From: Bifidobacterium thermophilum DSM 20210
GTDB lineage: Bacteria; Actinomycetota; Actinomycetes; Actinomycetales; Bifidobacteriaceae
Assembly: GCA_000771265.1 (NCBI GenBank)
Contig: JDUB01000010.1
Span: 82,091 to 146,090 of the forward strand
Length of the DNA: 64,000 nt
Direction of reading: 5' to 3'
Shown here: positions 53,955 to 63,976 of the stretch, one piece after another
Position numbering within the stretch: position 1 is the first letter of the stretch
How the letters are laid out: each line of letters begins with the position of its first letter
Position numbers and translations under genes: made by a program
The notes under the pieces: model-generated
The model's database searches: none
What the model saw: the letters and a program-made list of their open reading frames with translations, nothing else
What the model was told of the DNA's origin: nothing

Positions 53955-56900
53955 ATGAACGTGTCTTGCGATATTCAGTCTGATTCGGTGCGCGCGGGAA
54001 AACTTCCGACTATCAATGAATCCGAGCTTTCCGGAGAACTTGAGAACCAACTGAAGCACCTTCTCAACAGGCATACCGGCAAACGCGATGACCAGACGCC
54101 ATCGTTCATCCAAATGGATTATGACCGCTGTATGGATGTCGGAGAATACGAACAGCCGTTAAAGGCGGAACTAGAGACGGAGTTGCTTCATTTCTTCGCA
54201 GAAGGGTACCAGCGCGCTGTTCAAGAGCAAGCTGGCGATGCGGAACTTCTTGATCATTCCGTTGTTGAGTCAGCTTCGCTGGCATTCGCCAATCGCGCTG
54301 TTCAGCATTTGAAAGAAGACACGAAAGGCCAGTCGTTTTCTGCTGCTTCCCGGAAATATCTCAACCGTCGGCGTATTGAAACAGTTGATTATCCAGTCGT
54401 GTATATCGTCTACGGCAACGAGGAGACCGGCGCGTACGATGTTACGCTGAAATACGATACTGTCGACGGCAGGAAGATCTGGTTCAACCCTGACAGTGAA
54501 GACGCTAATGCTGTTCGGCGATATATTGCCTCATCTGATCCCGATAGCAGCGATATCGAGGATTCTCTTGAAAGCCGTGAACATTCTAAGATTACGGAGG
54601 ATTCGCAAGAGAAGGATTCTCAGAGCTTACCGAAGGGCGTTGATGGGGACCGTTATAAGTGGAAGCGCGGCTATACCGTGTACGTGGGGGAGACCAATGA
54701 CATCGCTCGTCGTGTCAGGGAACATCTGAACTCGGATCCTTCGGGCAGATCTGATTGGGCTGAAGTCGCGAAAAGACTCACGGAAAAGCCTGGCTCCTAC
54801 AAGCAGGTGCTTATCTGCGATCAGTTTTTCACGAAGTCGATGACGGAAGACATCGAAGATCGTCTCATTGACTATATGGTCGGTGTCCCGGACGTCAAGA
54901 AACTGATGAATCGCCGGCGCAATCCGCAGAGCAACTACCATCAGTCCGAAATGACTACCCAGATATTCCATGACATCTGGCGTGGACTTGGCAATTTCTG
55001 GAGTGAAAAGCACCCGGATAGCCCGGAGCTGTTTCCCGATGAACAGGTCATTTTCGACTCTGCGCTGTTCAAAGCATCCCCGTTCCATAACCTCACCGAT
55101 GAGCAGCGGAAAGCGGCGCGACTCATCATGGATGTTGTCGAGGACAAGTTGCGGGCGTTTTCGCAGTCGGAAAAATCCGGGGATGCTCCCACACATTCGC
55201 TGATTCTGGTTGCCGGAGCGGCTGGAACCGGCAAGACCGTCCTGCTCAGTCATCTGTTCTATCGGTTGAACGAGGAACTCGGCGATATGCGGGGCGCTCG
55301 TGACAAGAGTGAAGTGGACCTCATCGTCAACCATGACCAGCAGCTCACCGTCTACCGGAATATCGCGAAGAAACTCGGGATGGATAAGGTCAATACCTCC
55401 AGCGTCACAGGCAGGAAAACCGTGGCTGAAGTGACCAAGGCAATAGGGTTCATCAACGCTAAGAGCTCGAAAGTCGAAACCGAGGAAGGCAAAAAATATC
55501 AGGATGAGGCGAAAGTAACGCTTTACGACTACGATAAGCCGGCTGAAATTGCCGATGTGGCGCTTGTTGACGAGGCGCACCTGCTTCAGACAAGATCAAG
55601 CCAGTCATACCAAGGCGGCAACCAACTGTACGACATCATCATGCGTTCCAAGGTCACGGTCGCTGTTTTTGACCCAAGCCAGATTATCCAAGAGCGTTGC
55701 GACTGGAGTCCTGACCTGATTACGCGCCTATTCCCCGAAGGATGGCGTGACCTTGCCTCCGCGGAATTCGCAGTTGCCGACCCGTTTCGGAAGAATGCCG
55801 CAGACGCTGCGAACAGCAGGTCGCGGAGTGTGGACTTGCCAATCATCCAGATGAAAACACCTGATATCGATTACTGGTCTCGTAAGAAACTCAAGATGCA
55901 GGTTCCGCCGCTGCCTGAAAAAGTCGACAGGAAACCGCTCACCGTCGATGTGACGAATATCGTCCTGAAAGCGCAGATGCGTGTGTGCGCGGATGATGCA
56001 ACCATCAACTGGATAGACGATTTCATCGCCGAACATCAGGATGGTAATCGCGCATCAGCATGCGGCGTTATCGGTCACATCCCCGCTGACCCAGGCGAAA
56101 TGCGGGAACCGCAGGAGGAGAATTACAGGAACATCGACGGATCGTATTCAGCGCCGAAGATGTCGACGATTGAATGGGTGCGGCAACCGTATGACATCAA
56201 GGTGTTCGAATCCCCGGTGGAACTGTTCCAGGCGATCTATGCACAGGCGAGGCCGAATAACCTCAGCAGGCATGAAGGCGGTCTATCAAGAGTCATTGCT
56301 ACATATGACTGGCCTTACACGTCGGGCAAAGTAAATGAAAACGATCCGTGTGGCTTTTGGAATGTCGAAATGTACCGTGATGAAAACGGGGATTGGCAGC
56401 CTGGTCTTTCTGAATACATGAAGCAAGAGATTGACAGCACTGTTCATGCATGCGCGCAGTCTATGGGAAGTGCATTGGTCGAGACTTTCGGCATTGGAGC
56501 GAAGAATGTGGATGTCCCGGATGATGACGTTATCTCGTCCATGCCAGATGATCGATTCTGCATACCGTGGAATATGGAATTCACGAAATATAGTGGGTCC
56601 CTTGGTAACAACACATCGGGAAAGACTCAGTCAGATACTGAAGCATCACATGATAACACCAGCATATATAAGGAGACTCCACAAAGTGTTACCGAATCGT
56701 TGGCATCGCTTTCGGATCGCTGGTCTTCAACGAAACACCGTGTTGCCGAAGAGCGTTCATGGGCTGAAGAGGAGCACACGGTTTTCGAAGTGGGCTCGAC
56801 CTATACCATTCAGGGATTCGATCTCAATATCGCCGGTGTCATCATTGGACCGTCTGTCAAGTACCGCGATGGCAAAGTGATATATGATCCTGATGCCAGT

Positions 56901-57197
56901 TGCGACCAGTACGCCAAGGAGAAGAAGGCATCACAGGAGGACCGAATTCGCAATATCCGCAACCAGTTCAATGTGTTGATGAAACGCGGTGTGCATGGGT
57001 TGTACATCTTTGCAGTTGATAAGCAGTTGAGGAAGAAGCTGTTGGAGGAATACCAAGGCTATCTTCAGGAAAGAAAAGAGCAGGATGCCAAGAATCTTGC
57101 ACAATGGAAGCGTATGGTGAGGATGTACGAAACGGAACGTAGTGTGGCATCAGCGGATGATGAAAGTGCGGAGAACGAACTGCAAACGTTGTTCTGA
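53955..57197 (+). CDS. GIY-YIG nuclease plus DUF2075-type helicase/ATPase fusion
   Basis: A 1,080-residue protein. A GIY-YIG-like nuclease occupies about residues 145-310: VVYIVYG (148-154) as the GIY strand, and YTVYVGETNDIARRVREHL (240-258) as YIG plus the catalytic-type Arg, separated by an ~85-residue polar insertion. A DUF2075-type ATPase follows, with Walker A GAAGTGKT (421-428), Walker B VALVDEAH (535-542), the switch FDPSQIIQ and the late motif STYTIQGFDLNIAGVIIGP with RGVHGLYIFAVD. The fold resembles superfamily 1 helicases. GAGGAGGGG abuts the ATG. A strong terminator follows at 57,226. Predicted role: nucleic-acid-targeting defence enzyme (inference). Confidence 0.82.
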   Translation: MNVSCDIQSDSVRAGKLPTINESELSGELENQLKHLLNRHTGKRDDQTPSFIQMDYDRCMDVGEYEQPLKAELETELLHFFAEGYQRAVQEQAGDAELLDHSVVESASLAFANRAVQHLKEDTKGQSFSAASRKYLNRRRIETVDYPVVYIVYGNEETGAYDVTLKYDTVDGRKIWFNPDSEDANAVRRYIASSDPDSSDIEDSLESREHSKITEDSQEKDSQSLPKGVDGDRYKWKRGYTVYVGETNDIARRVREHLNSDPSGRSDWAEVAKRLTEKPGSYKQVLICDQFFTKSMTEDIEDRLIDYMVGVPDVKKLMNRRRNPQSNYHQSEMTTQIFHDIWRGLGNFWSEKHPDSPELFPDEQVIFDSALFKASPFHNLTDEQRKAARLIMDVVEDKLRAFSQSEKSGDAPTHSLILVAGAAGTGKTVLLSHLFYRLNEELGDMRGARDKSEVDLIVNHDQQLTVYRNIAKKLGMDKVNTSSVTGRKTVAEVTKAIGFINAKSSKVETEEGKKYQDEAKVTLYDYDKPAEIADVALVDEAHLLQTRSSQSYQGGNQLYDIIMRSKVTVAVFDPSQIIQERCDWSPDLITRLFPEGWRDLASAEFAVADPFRKNAADAANSRSRSVDLPIIQMKTPDIDYWSRKKLKMQVPPLPEKVDRKPLTVDVTNIVLKAQMRVCADDATINWIDDFIAEHQDGNRASACGVIGHIPADPGEMREPQEENYRNIDGSYSAPKMSTIEWVRQPYDIKVFESPVELFQAIYAQARPNNLSRHEGGLSRVIATYDWPYTSGKVNENDPCGFWNVEMYRDENGDWQPGLSEYMKQEIDSTVHACAQSMGSALVETFGIGAKNVDVPDDDVISSMPDDRFCIPWNMEFTKYSGSLGNNTSGKTQSDTEASHDNTSIYKETPQSVTESLASLSDRWSSTKHRVAEERSWAEEEHTVFEVGSTYTIQGFDLNIAGVIIGPSVKYRDGKVIYDPDASCDQYAKEKKASQEDRIRNIRNQFNVLMKRGVHGLYIFAVDKQLRKKLLEEYQGYLQERKEQDAKNLAQWKRMVRMYETERSVASADDESAENELQTLF

Positions 57198-57225
57198 GTT
57201 TGAGTAGCCCACTGTGTTGATTTTT

Positions 57226-57275
57226 CCGGTTCCGCGTCTTGTGATGGCATGGCAAATCACAGGACGCGGAACCGG
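57226..57275. terminator. Terminator after the GIY-YIG/DUF2075 gene
   Basis: CCGGTTCCGCGTC (57,226-57,238) pairs with GACGCGGAACCGG (57,263-57,275), and TGTGAT with ATCACA inside. A TTTTT tract lies immediately left of the stem, giving a T-run for minus-strand transcripts; on the plus strand the stem alone supports termination. Confidence 0.75.
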
Positions 57276-57765
57276 TTGTACTGCTACCGCGAGCAGCCTA
57301 CTTGCTGCCGTAGCACAACCTTCAATCAGCACTGATTAATCAACCTCATCACCTGAGGAATATCTTCTGCGCTTCGCAGATCCACCCGTGTCAGGCATCC
57401 CGCCTCGAATCCGTGGGATCGTTAAGGTCGTTGATGCTGGCATTCAGGCCGATGGCGAGGCTCGTGGAGCTGGAGTGTGCCTTGATGTCGAATCATGGAT
57501 TGAAATTGTGCTTCGAGCCACAATCTCGATTCTGTTTGGTGTCTGTGCTTCAAGTCAGAGTTAGAGGTGCCTTGCGTCTGCCCAGTTTAATGGTAGTGTT
57601 CGTATTCTGGGTGAAAATACAAACAACACACTAGTCAAAACATATGAATAACTAATGTTCTTCATGTACCGTGCAATTAATGTTTGCAATATCAGCCTTA
57701 TGTGTAGAAACACATAATAGAATTGTGGGCGTGACTACGAAAAGTATCTGTGTTACTATTTAACA
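57276..57765. other. Intergenic stretch, possible gene remnant
   Basis: 490 bp with no complete gene. One plus-strand frame around 57,390-57,565 stays open (GIVKVVDAGIQADGE...) but has no start with a ribosome site and no recognised family; it may be a remnant. GC content drops sharply from about 57,600 rightwards. Confidence 0.4.
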
Positions 57766-58542
57766 ATGATAAGAAACAAGAATAAGCATGAAGAACTGCC
57801 TCGATTTATCAAAATTGTATATTTTGACGATGATGCCGCTCAGTATTATTTAGATATATCTAATGGTGGTCGTGAAGAACGAAAAAAGAATACAAAGTTC
57901 TGTGAAGGGGTCTGTTGATATTGAAGCACATGCTAAGGCAGGTTTTAATCTACTGGAAATCGTAAAAAGTGCGATTGACGGGAAGGCTTCGGCAGCGATT
58001 GATGCAGAAATCACAAGAGTAGTACGTACGATATTGGCGAGTACGTTGCTTACAGAATTTATTTCTGCGTGTGATGGTGATGATGCGATTATCAAGATAG
58101 AGGGTGATGAGGTTTATGTGCCACAGAGTTCCGTAATGATGTATAAAATGATTAGTAATTATCTTACGGTTATGTCAATTCATGATAATCCAATTGATAT
58201 GGATAAATTAAACCAAGCAGTGCTCTCTGAGCGTGGATATTATGGTTTGCTTCTCGGGAGCGAAAAAATAATCCTAAAAGACTATTGCGTTTCAATGCTG
58301 AAGCCTTCAAGAATCAATATCAGTTTGTGGACTTATCGAAGATGGTATTAACGTTTTATGGTGTGAAGGTGGGTGAGTGTAATATTGGCGAGTTGAGCAT
58401 CGATAATGAGTTAATGTTGACAGTTCCAGACGGAGAGCAGGAACCTAATCATGAAGATTTGCCTCATGGAGGGAGAATGTCTGATGGCGAATTATCGGAC
58501 TTGGAAGTGATAGATATTATTTTGGCGGGAGTGGTCCGTTGA
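57766..58542 (+). pseudogene. Frameshifted gene of unknown function (DUF6414-like, uncertain)
   Basis: Three consecutive frames make one plausible ~258-residue protein: from ATG 57,766 (RFIKIVYFDDDAAQYYLDI), then a shifted frame from about 57,882 (SVKGSVDIEAHAKAGFNLL ... DEVYVPQSSVMMY), then back to the first frame from about 58,276 (RFNAEAFKNQYQFVDLSKM, LTFYGVKVGE). The first change coincides with a run of six A (57,882-57,887), the second with A-runs at 58,263-58,268 and 58,276-58,279. Net effect is one extra base then one missing. It could be a decayed gene, a phase-variable gene or sequencing error. The DUF6414 comparison is from memory of family style and weak. Confidence 0.6.
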
Positions 58543-59454
58543 TATAGTGTTTGTTTATACAAGTTTGTGTTCTCCGGTTTTCGGGCATTCTTGTGGGTTG
58601 GACATGCTGCTTGCTTCTATAGCCATGCAGGGTTTCTTGCCAGTGGTTTCCGGTTGGGAAGAGGGATGTGGACGTCTGAGCAGACTGTTGGGTCATGTCC
58701 ATCATGTTCCCGATGCTCTGCGAGACATGCGCCTTGCAGATGGTCGGTTTGTTCTTGTTACTCGTAGCCCCGATTCTCGTGTTGTTCGTGTCGGCGAATC
58801 CCGGGTTGCGTATACTGTTTGGTCTTGGTTTGTGTCGCGTTGGCCGTCTCCGGCAGGGGCATAGATTTCTTCATTTGGCACGCCTAGCACAGTTTCGGTT
58901 CTTGATCGTTTCCAGCCCAGCCCGCTGACCATCAGCTGGGTTTTCCGGGGGCTTCTACGGGAATGCTTGCTGATTGATACAATAATGCGAATCACATAAT
59001 TGATTGAGACGGGTAGATTGAGACTTACGAAATATGTGGCGAAACTGTCTGGAACCAGTGAAGGCAACCTGTCGGTTGACTTAATGAAATACCAGAGGAA
59101 TGGACGATAATGATTTTTTAATTCCTGTTCCTTGGGCAGATGAAAATATGATATAACTTCAATTTACTCGATAAAACACACGAATTGTATATATTAAACA
59201 ACTTGTTAATATACAGTGGGATTAAATAGTTAACGCGTTGATAGTAACGATGAAACATCTGTATTAATGTCAGTACGACAACCACCAAGCCTTAAAATTA
59301 CAAATGACGGAGGTCTAGCTTGCTGCACTCGGGGGCTCAGATCCACTGTGTGGGACTATCTAACCAATATCATAGAGAGTCGGCGAAGAATGATAAGATG
59401 CGAGGTGCAAATGCACTGGGAGAATGAGTACAACGGCTTGAGAAAGGTGAGGAG
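58543..59454. other. 912-bp stretch without a recognised gene
   Basis: Several short frames are open near 58,550-58,930, one with a hydrophobic segment (LFLLLVAPILVLFVSA), but none has a ribosome site or family similarity that I can see. A plus-strand terminator lies at 58,916-58,944. From about 59,090 the sequence is very AT-rich and presumably holds the SIR2-HerA promoter. Confidence 0.45.
58916..58944 (+). terminator. Rho-independent terminator
   Basis: CCCAGC (58,916-58,921) pairs with GCTGGG (58,935-58,940), followed by TTTT. Inner GCTGA/TCAGC offers an alternative pairing. No clear gene precedes it on the plus strand except the broken gene ending at 58,542. Confidence 0.6.
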
Positions 59455-60381
59455 ATGGCCAATTTGGCTTCCGACGAGAAGAAAAAAGAGTATGTCCGCC
59501 GATTTCGCGCGATTCTCGGGTCCTGTAATATCAACTTTCTTTTTGGTGCCGGAGTTAATGGAAATGCATTCCCTTGCTTCAACCAATTTACAAATACCAT
59601 TAACACTATGAAAAAATATGGCCTTGATACAAAGGGAATTGAAGCAGGGCTAGCTAAGTGTAATGATGAGAATGTCCGCAAGAAAGTAAAGGAGTGTTTT
59701 ATCGACGAATTTAACAGTAAAAATTACGCTCTTGACAACGAATCGCTAAAAAATCTAAGTAAGTTGCTTGAGGTGACCAATAAAGCAATAGATATTGCGG
59801 AGAATCGGCACCCTGAGAGCAAACGTGTGAATGTGTTTACCCTCAACTATGACAGGATTGTCGAAGAACTACTCGAGGAATCCGGATTTTTTTATTATAC
59901 ACTTACTGAAAAAAGCGGAGCGTACCTTCCATTTGATGTTGTGGGCTACAATACAGCTACGAAATCATTTGTCCCCACGTTTGCTGTGTATAAGTTGCAT
60001 GGTTCCGTCGATGTCAATCGAAAACTTCGATACGATGAAAAAGATGATAATGATAATAATATTGTCTTTCCTGGTCCTGATAAGTTAGGCAGTGTGGTCA
60101 CGCATTTCTATGAGATGCTCTTTTCAATGAAAGATGAGCTTCTGAGAAAGAACTCGGTTCTTTTCGTGATTGGTTATTCTTGGGCGGATGATCATGTAAA
60201 CGACATTATCAAGAGCGGAATTAATAACGGTTTAACAGTCGTTTTTCCAAAGTATAAGAAGGATGATAAAATGCCTCCGGCATTAGGGGATACCCCTATT
60301 GTTTTGGAACCAACTATCTGCAAAGAGCCTTGTGACACTACCAAGACTCTTGCTGAATATTTTGTGAAGGCGATCAAGTAA
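59455..60381 (+). CDS. SIR2-family NADase-like protein (SIR2-HerA defence pair)
   Basis: A 308-residue SIR2-like protein. NAD-binding signatures are NFLFGAGVNGNAFP (27-40), VFTLNYDRIVEELLEE (127-142), YKLHGSVDV with the catalytic-type His182, and LFVIGYSWADDHVNDII. SIR2 domains in defence systems deplete NAD+ when phage infection is sensed. The stop TAA overlaps the HerA ATG by one base (TAATG), so the two are translationally coupled. The two-gene SIR2-HerA arrangement is an established anti-phage system in which the proteins form a large complex. AAAGGTGAGGAG precedes the ATG. Confidence 0.88.
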   Translation: MANLASDEKKKEYVRRFRAILGSCNINFLFGAGVNGNAFPCFNQFTNTINTMKKYGLDTKGIEAGLAKCNDENVRKKVKECFIDEFNSKNYALDNESLKNLSKLLEVTNKAIDIAENRHPESKRVNVFTLNYDRIVEELLEESGFFYYTLTEKSGAYLPFDVVGYNTATKSFVPTFAVYKLHGSVDVNRKLRYDEKDDNDNNIVFPGPDKLGSVVTHFYEMLFSMKDELLRKNSVLFVIGYSWADDHVNDIIKSGINNGLTVVFPKYKKDDKMPPALGDTPIVLEPTICKEPCDTTKTLAEYFVKAIK

Positions 60382-62117
60382 TGATTGTAGGTCGTATCAC
60401 CAGAGTGGATGGGATCAGGGCAGCTGCGACATTCTTTGAGCGTATGCAGCCCCATCTTGTATCCCACGGTATAGCAACTTCAGCGCCGCGCATCAACTCA
60501 TTTGTAGAGACAGGGGTCGGTCTTGATAAAGTAGTCTGCCAAATTGTCGGGGAACATGAGGCAGAGTACGACAAGCGCAGCGAAGTGGATGAAGCGGGGC
60601 ATATGATACCTGAGGGCGGGTTCGTTGTGGATTTAGAAGTGCGTGGCCATATTTCAAACGACACTTTTAAGGGAGGTCTCCGATGCCTACCCATTGTCGG
60701 TGCCACCGTTGAAACTTTGGAGGACGAAGATCTTCAGCGTATTTACTCATCTGATGGGTCAAAACTGATGCCAATCGGCCGTAGTATCTTTGACGAGACA
60801 AAAACAATCTATCTGGACGCGGGCAAGTTGATAGCAAGTCATATCGGAATTTTCGGTAATACCGGTAGCGGCAAATCGAACACGCTGGCAAGCATACTGA
60901 ACAAATACATCACCAGTATTCCGTCTGGGAATAAAAATGCAAGGGTTCTAATTTTTGATCTCAATAACGAGTATGGTGGCGATGCGGTCGTGGCTGCGAG
61001 CAAGAAGAAAGTCTATCGCCTCGACACTAGGAAGCATTCCGGAGCTCAGCGGATCCCAATTGATTTGAACAAGCTGGATGTAGACAGCTGGGGAACGATT
61101 CTTCGCGCGACCCAGAAGACGCAAATGCCCATAGTGCGGAGGGCATTTACGCGTTGGAGGGAATATTCTTCAGCCGAAATTGTCGATGAGGTGAAGCAGG
61201 CTCTTGTAAACAAGCGTAAAGTACTGTTTTTCACGCTTCGAGACTATTGCTCGGATTACATCGAAGGCATCGAAAATATAGGTTTTAACGGCACTACATC
61301 TGGGTTCTATTACTTGGGCAGCAATGCGTACATTAATGGTAAGAAAGACATCACTCAGCGGATTTCGGTGCGGGAAGATTTGAGTGATTTACAGCGTTTC
61401 TATTTATGTTTAGTTCTTGCTGCATCTCGTGCTGCTGAAAGTGGTACGAATTTTGAGTTTGTGCAACCGCTTCTTCCTCGTGCTAAGGCGGTTATCGGGG
61501 ATCTTGAGAAGCTCTTCGAACATCAACAGTATTGTGATTTTTCAACAGTGTTTGACGATAAAAACTGTGTGGTCGTTCAACTCGGGGATGTCAACGAAGC
61601 TAGCCGTGAGATGTTGCCATCGCTATTATCTGAGCTGGTGTTAAAGGATGCTGCAGAAGCGAAGGGCAACGGACGAGCGAAGAGGATAACAACAATCGTT
61701 GTCGATGAGGCGCATAATTTGCTTGGCTATGATGATCAAATGTCTGATTTAATACATGGTAATACCTTGAGAATATTTGAAAAAATCATCAAGGAAGGTC
61801 GAAAGTTTGGTGTTTTTCTCTGCATTGCAAGCCAGCGACCCAGCGACATCTCACCGACAATCACCTCTCAAATTCATAACTACTTCATACATAAGCTGGT
61901 GAACCCAAATGATATTGATCGGATTAGAAGAACGGTCAGCTTCATGGGCGAGGGCAGTCTTTCCATGCTCAGTGCACTCGGCCAAGGCGAGTGTATTATC
62001 AGCGGTCCATCGCTTTACATGCCGCAATACGCGTATATCGAGCAGCTTGATGATTCCAACCAGCCGAATAGCAACGACCTTAAGCTTTATGGTGCTGGCG
62101 GCATATTGCGGGGATAA
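60381..62117 (+). CDS. HerA-type hexameric ATPase/translocase (SIR2-HerA defence pair)
   Basis: A 578-residue HerA/FtsK-like ATPase. An N-terminal HAS-barrel-like domain (about 1-105) precedes the ATPase core with Walker A GNTGSGKS (159-166), the conserved IFDLNNEYGG, Walker B TTIVVDEAHNLL, the sensor region CIASQRPSDISP and the C-terminal LSALGQGECIISG with SLYMPQ. Such ATPases form hexamers on DNA and here probably assemble with the upstream SIR2 protein. It appears intact, and its composition matches the SIR2 gene. Confidence 0.9.
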   Translation: MIVGRITRVDGIRAAATFFERMQPHLVSHGIATSAPRINSFVETGVGLDKVVCQIVGEHEAEYDKRSEVDEAGHMIPEGGFVVDLEVRGHISNDTFKGGLRCLPIVGATVETLEDEDLQRIYSSDGSKLMPIGRSIFDETKTIYLDAGKLIASHIGIFGNTGSGKSNTLASILNKYITSIPSGNKNARVLIFDLNNEYGGDAVVAASKKKVYRLDTRKHSGAQRIPIDLNKLDVDSWGTILRATQKTQMPIVRRAFTRWREYSSAEIVDEVKQALVNKRKVLFFTLRDYCSDYIEGIENIGFNGTTSGFYYLGSNAYINGKKDITQRISVREDLSDLQRFYLCLVLAASRAAESGTNFEFVQPLLPRAKAVIGDLEKLFEHQQYCDFSTVFDDKNCVVVQLGDVNEASREMLPSLLSELVLKDAAEAKGNGRAKRITTIVVDEAHNLLGYDDQMSDLIHGNTLRIFEKIIKEGRKFGVFLCIASQRPSDISPTITSQIHNYFIHKLVNPNDIDRIRRTVSFMGEGSLSMLSALGQGECIISGPSLYMPQYAYIEQLDDSNQPNSNDLKLYGAGGILRG

Positions 62118-62876
62118 TTCCTGCCGAAGACGCTGAATGCCTATTGATGTACAGGTGCAATACCTTTGTAAAAGATGGTGTTTTTTGCGAGAAATATAAG
62201 GCAAATTAAATTACATGAAGAAACTTGTTTAATTTTCTGTTTTTACTCACTGCCTAAAAGTGTCGCCGGGAGTGATTTACCATTCCATAGGCATTATCGG
62301 TGTCATGGCTGGACTGTCCTGGAAAGCGTAATCAGCAGTGCCAAGTAAAAGTCTAGAGGATATTCTTCCGAACATCGCACTGTTAGTAGCCGTCAGAGAT
62401 GACAATGTGCCGACTCCCACACGGATCGGGACCCGATGGGGGGAACGACTGAGCCGGATTCACTGGTGACACCGCCGCGCCATGCCGAGATAACACGCAT
62501 TTTTCCTATACTCCAAGAAAAAGCGGACTGCCGTGATGCCGACAGTCCGCCCCGAAACGCCCCGGCCGAACCGAAAGCGTGTCTACGTTCTGGAAACGAC
62601 AATACACCCGTTACTAACAGTGCTCAAATGCACTGTGGTGTGGGTCTGCGTAATAACCATGTACTTGACCCAGGGCGGGTGTTCTCCCTGACACGTGTTT
62701 TCTCGTAATATACAGAATGGGAATGTCAGAGTCTTGCGGCAGCTCGATATTGTGCTCCCGAGAGAATCGCTTTATCTGTGAAGCATAGGCAAGTTGGTGG
62801 ATGGTCATCAGCGTACTTGTCGATTGTGTATTTGAACAATGAAATATTAAGAATGCTCATCTCTGATGCTGGATAT
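62118..62876. other. Region between HerA and the broken Abi_2 gene
   Basis: 759 bp. A minus-strand terminator lies at 62,518-62,550, implying a leftward transcript. A minus-strand frame at 62,614-62,808 (MTIHQLAYASQIKRFSREHN...) and an overlapping one at 62,726-63,025 look more protein-like than chance but match no family I recognise; one of them may be the frameshifted tail of the Abi_2 gene. Confidence 0.45.
62518..62550 (-). terminator. Rho-independent terminator (minus strand)
   Basis: GCGGACTG (62,523-62,530) and CAGTCCGC (62,543-62,550) form an 8-bp perfect stem, followed on the minus strand by TTTTTCTT. It probably ends a leftward transcript that includes the Abi_2 pseudogene. Confidence 0.75.
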
Positions 62877-63976
62877 TCACGTTCGGCGGAATTCTTCGAT
62901 TTTTGTTTTGGAACTAGGGCGTCTTCTTCCATGTCTGACGGGTTTCCTATTCGGTTTGGCGAGCAGTGAATGGTCTGCCTTACATAACGTGTTATTGTCA
63001 CGCCTTCTGTTGAAATCGACGGCACTGGAAAGGATTAGTTCAATATTGTCGAATCCGTGGAGTAATTCCATGCGCGTATTATCTTCTCTATACCAATCCT
63101 TATGAATTTGCATTCGATTGAGAAATTCAGTGATTTGGGATTCGACGTTGTATCTCATTTCTTTGCTTTCGACAAGATTGATATGGGAAATGAGGACACA
63201 AGAAAGATCATGGATGAGGGGATCTGTAGTTGCAGCTTGTTTGGTTTGCTTGGCAGAAGTCTCTTTTTTCCCGGACAAAAGGGTGTACAGCAATGGAGTA
63301 AGGTCCTTCGTTGGTTTGACATTTTTAGTGTTTGGAATCAGCAGACAGTTGTGGTGAGAAGACGCATTTTCGCAACAGCCGAACTCCATATAGAAGGGAA
63401 TACGTGACATCTTGAAAATGGTGCTTGTCGAGAAATGAATGGTAACAATGAATCAAATCACTTAGCGTACATGTTTCCCAGAATAGCCAAACGGGTTTGA
63501 GCTTCAAGTACTTGTCTATCATTCCCTCTGTGTAAATTGACTTATTAAATGACTGCTTCAGTTCGAATTTTCGTCCTTTCTTGCGCATGAATTCGGATTC
63601 ATATGCTTCGTAATCCTTTATTACTTGGTACCCATCTTCATTTGTCCTTTGAATTAATCTATTGAAACGGATTCGGAGAGCATGTTCGATATCACCGGTC
63701 ATTCGAAGGATAAGCATTCTAAGTCGAAAATCTATTATTGATAGATCTTGTAGATATGCGAAGTCGAGATCGCGGTAAATGCCATTGTCGTCCCTGATAA
63801 AATTATTATCGAAGGCTTTTAACTTAAAAAAAATAAGTGTTCTCTAATAAGAATTTCTTTGCAGCGTCTTTGTTGCACTTCTCGAATTTAATGCCATGCT
63901 GACTCATATGCTCGCATTGTTCTGCGACTGTCAATGCAGGTCGCATATGTTCTAAATGAAGAGGCTGATCCGGCAT
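62877..63976 (-). pseudogene. Abi_2-family abortive-infection gene with two single-base frameshifts
   Basis: Reading leftward from ATG 63,976 (MPDQPLHLEHMRPALT) one frame gives KDAAKKFLLENTY; then an eight-base T-run on the coding strand (63,828-63,835) is one base too long for the next block, FFKLKAFDNNF ... YLQDLSIIDFRLRM. That frame runs to YGVRLL; there a four-A run on the coding strand (63,367-63,370) is again one base too long, after which the frame giving RNASSHHNCLLIPN resumes. Correcting both yields a classic Abi_2 protein, with the HEPN motif R-N-A-S-S-H split by the second lesion. The true C-terminus is uncertain. As given, no functional protein is made. Confidence 0.72.

Noticed and set aside
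58547..58864. 105-codon frame after the broken gene at 57,766
   Set aside because: Composition is unlike neighbours, there is no ribosome site and no recognised domain.
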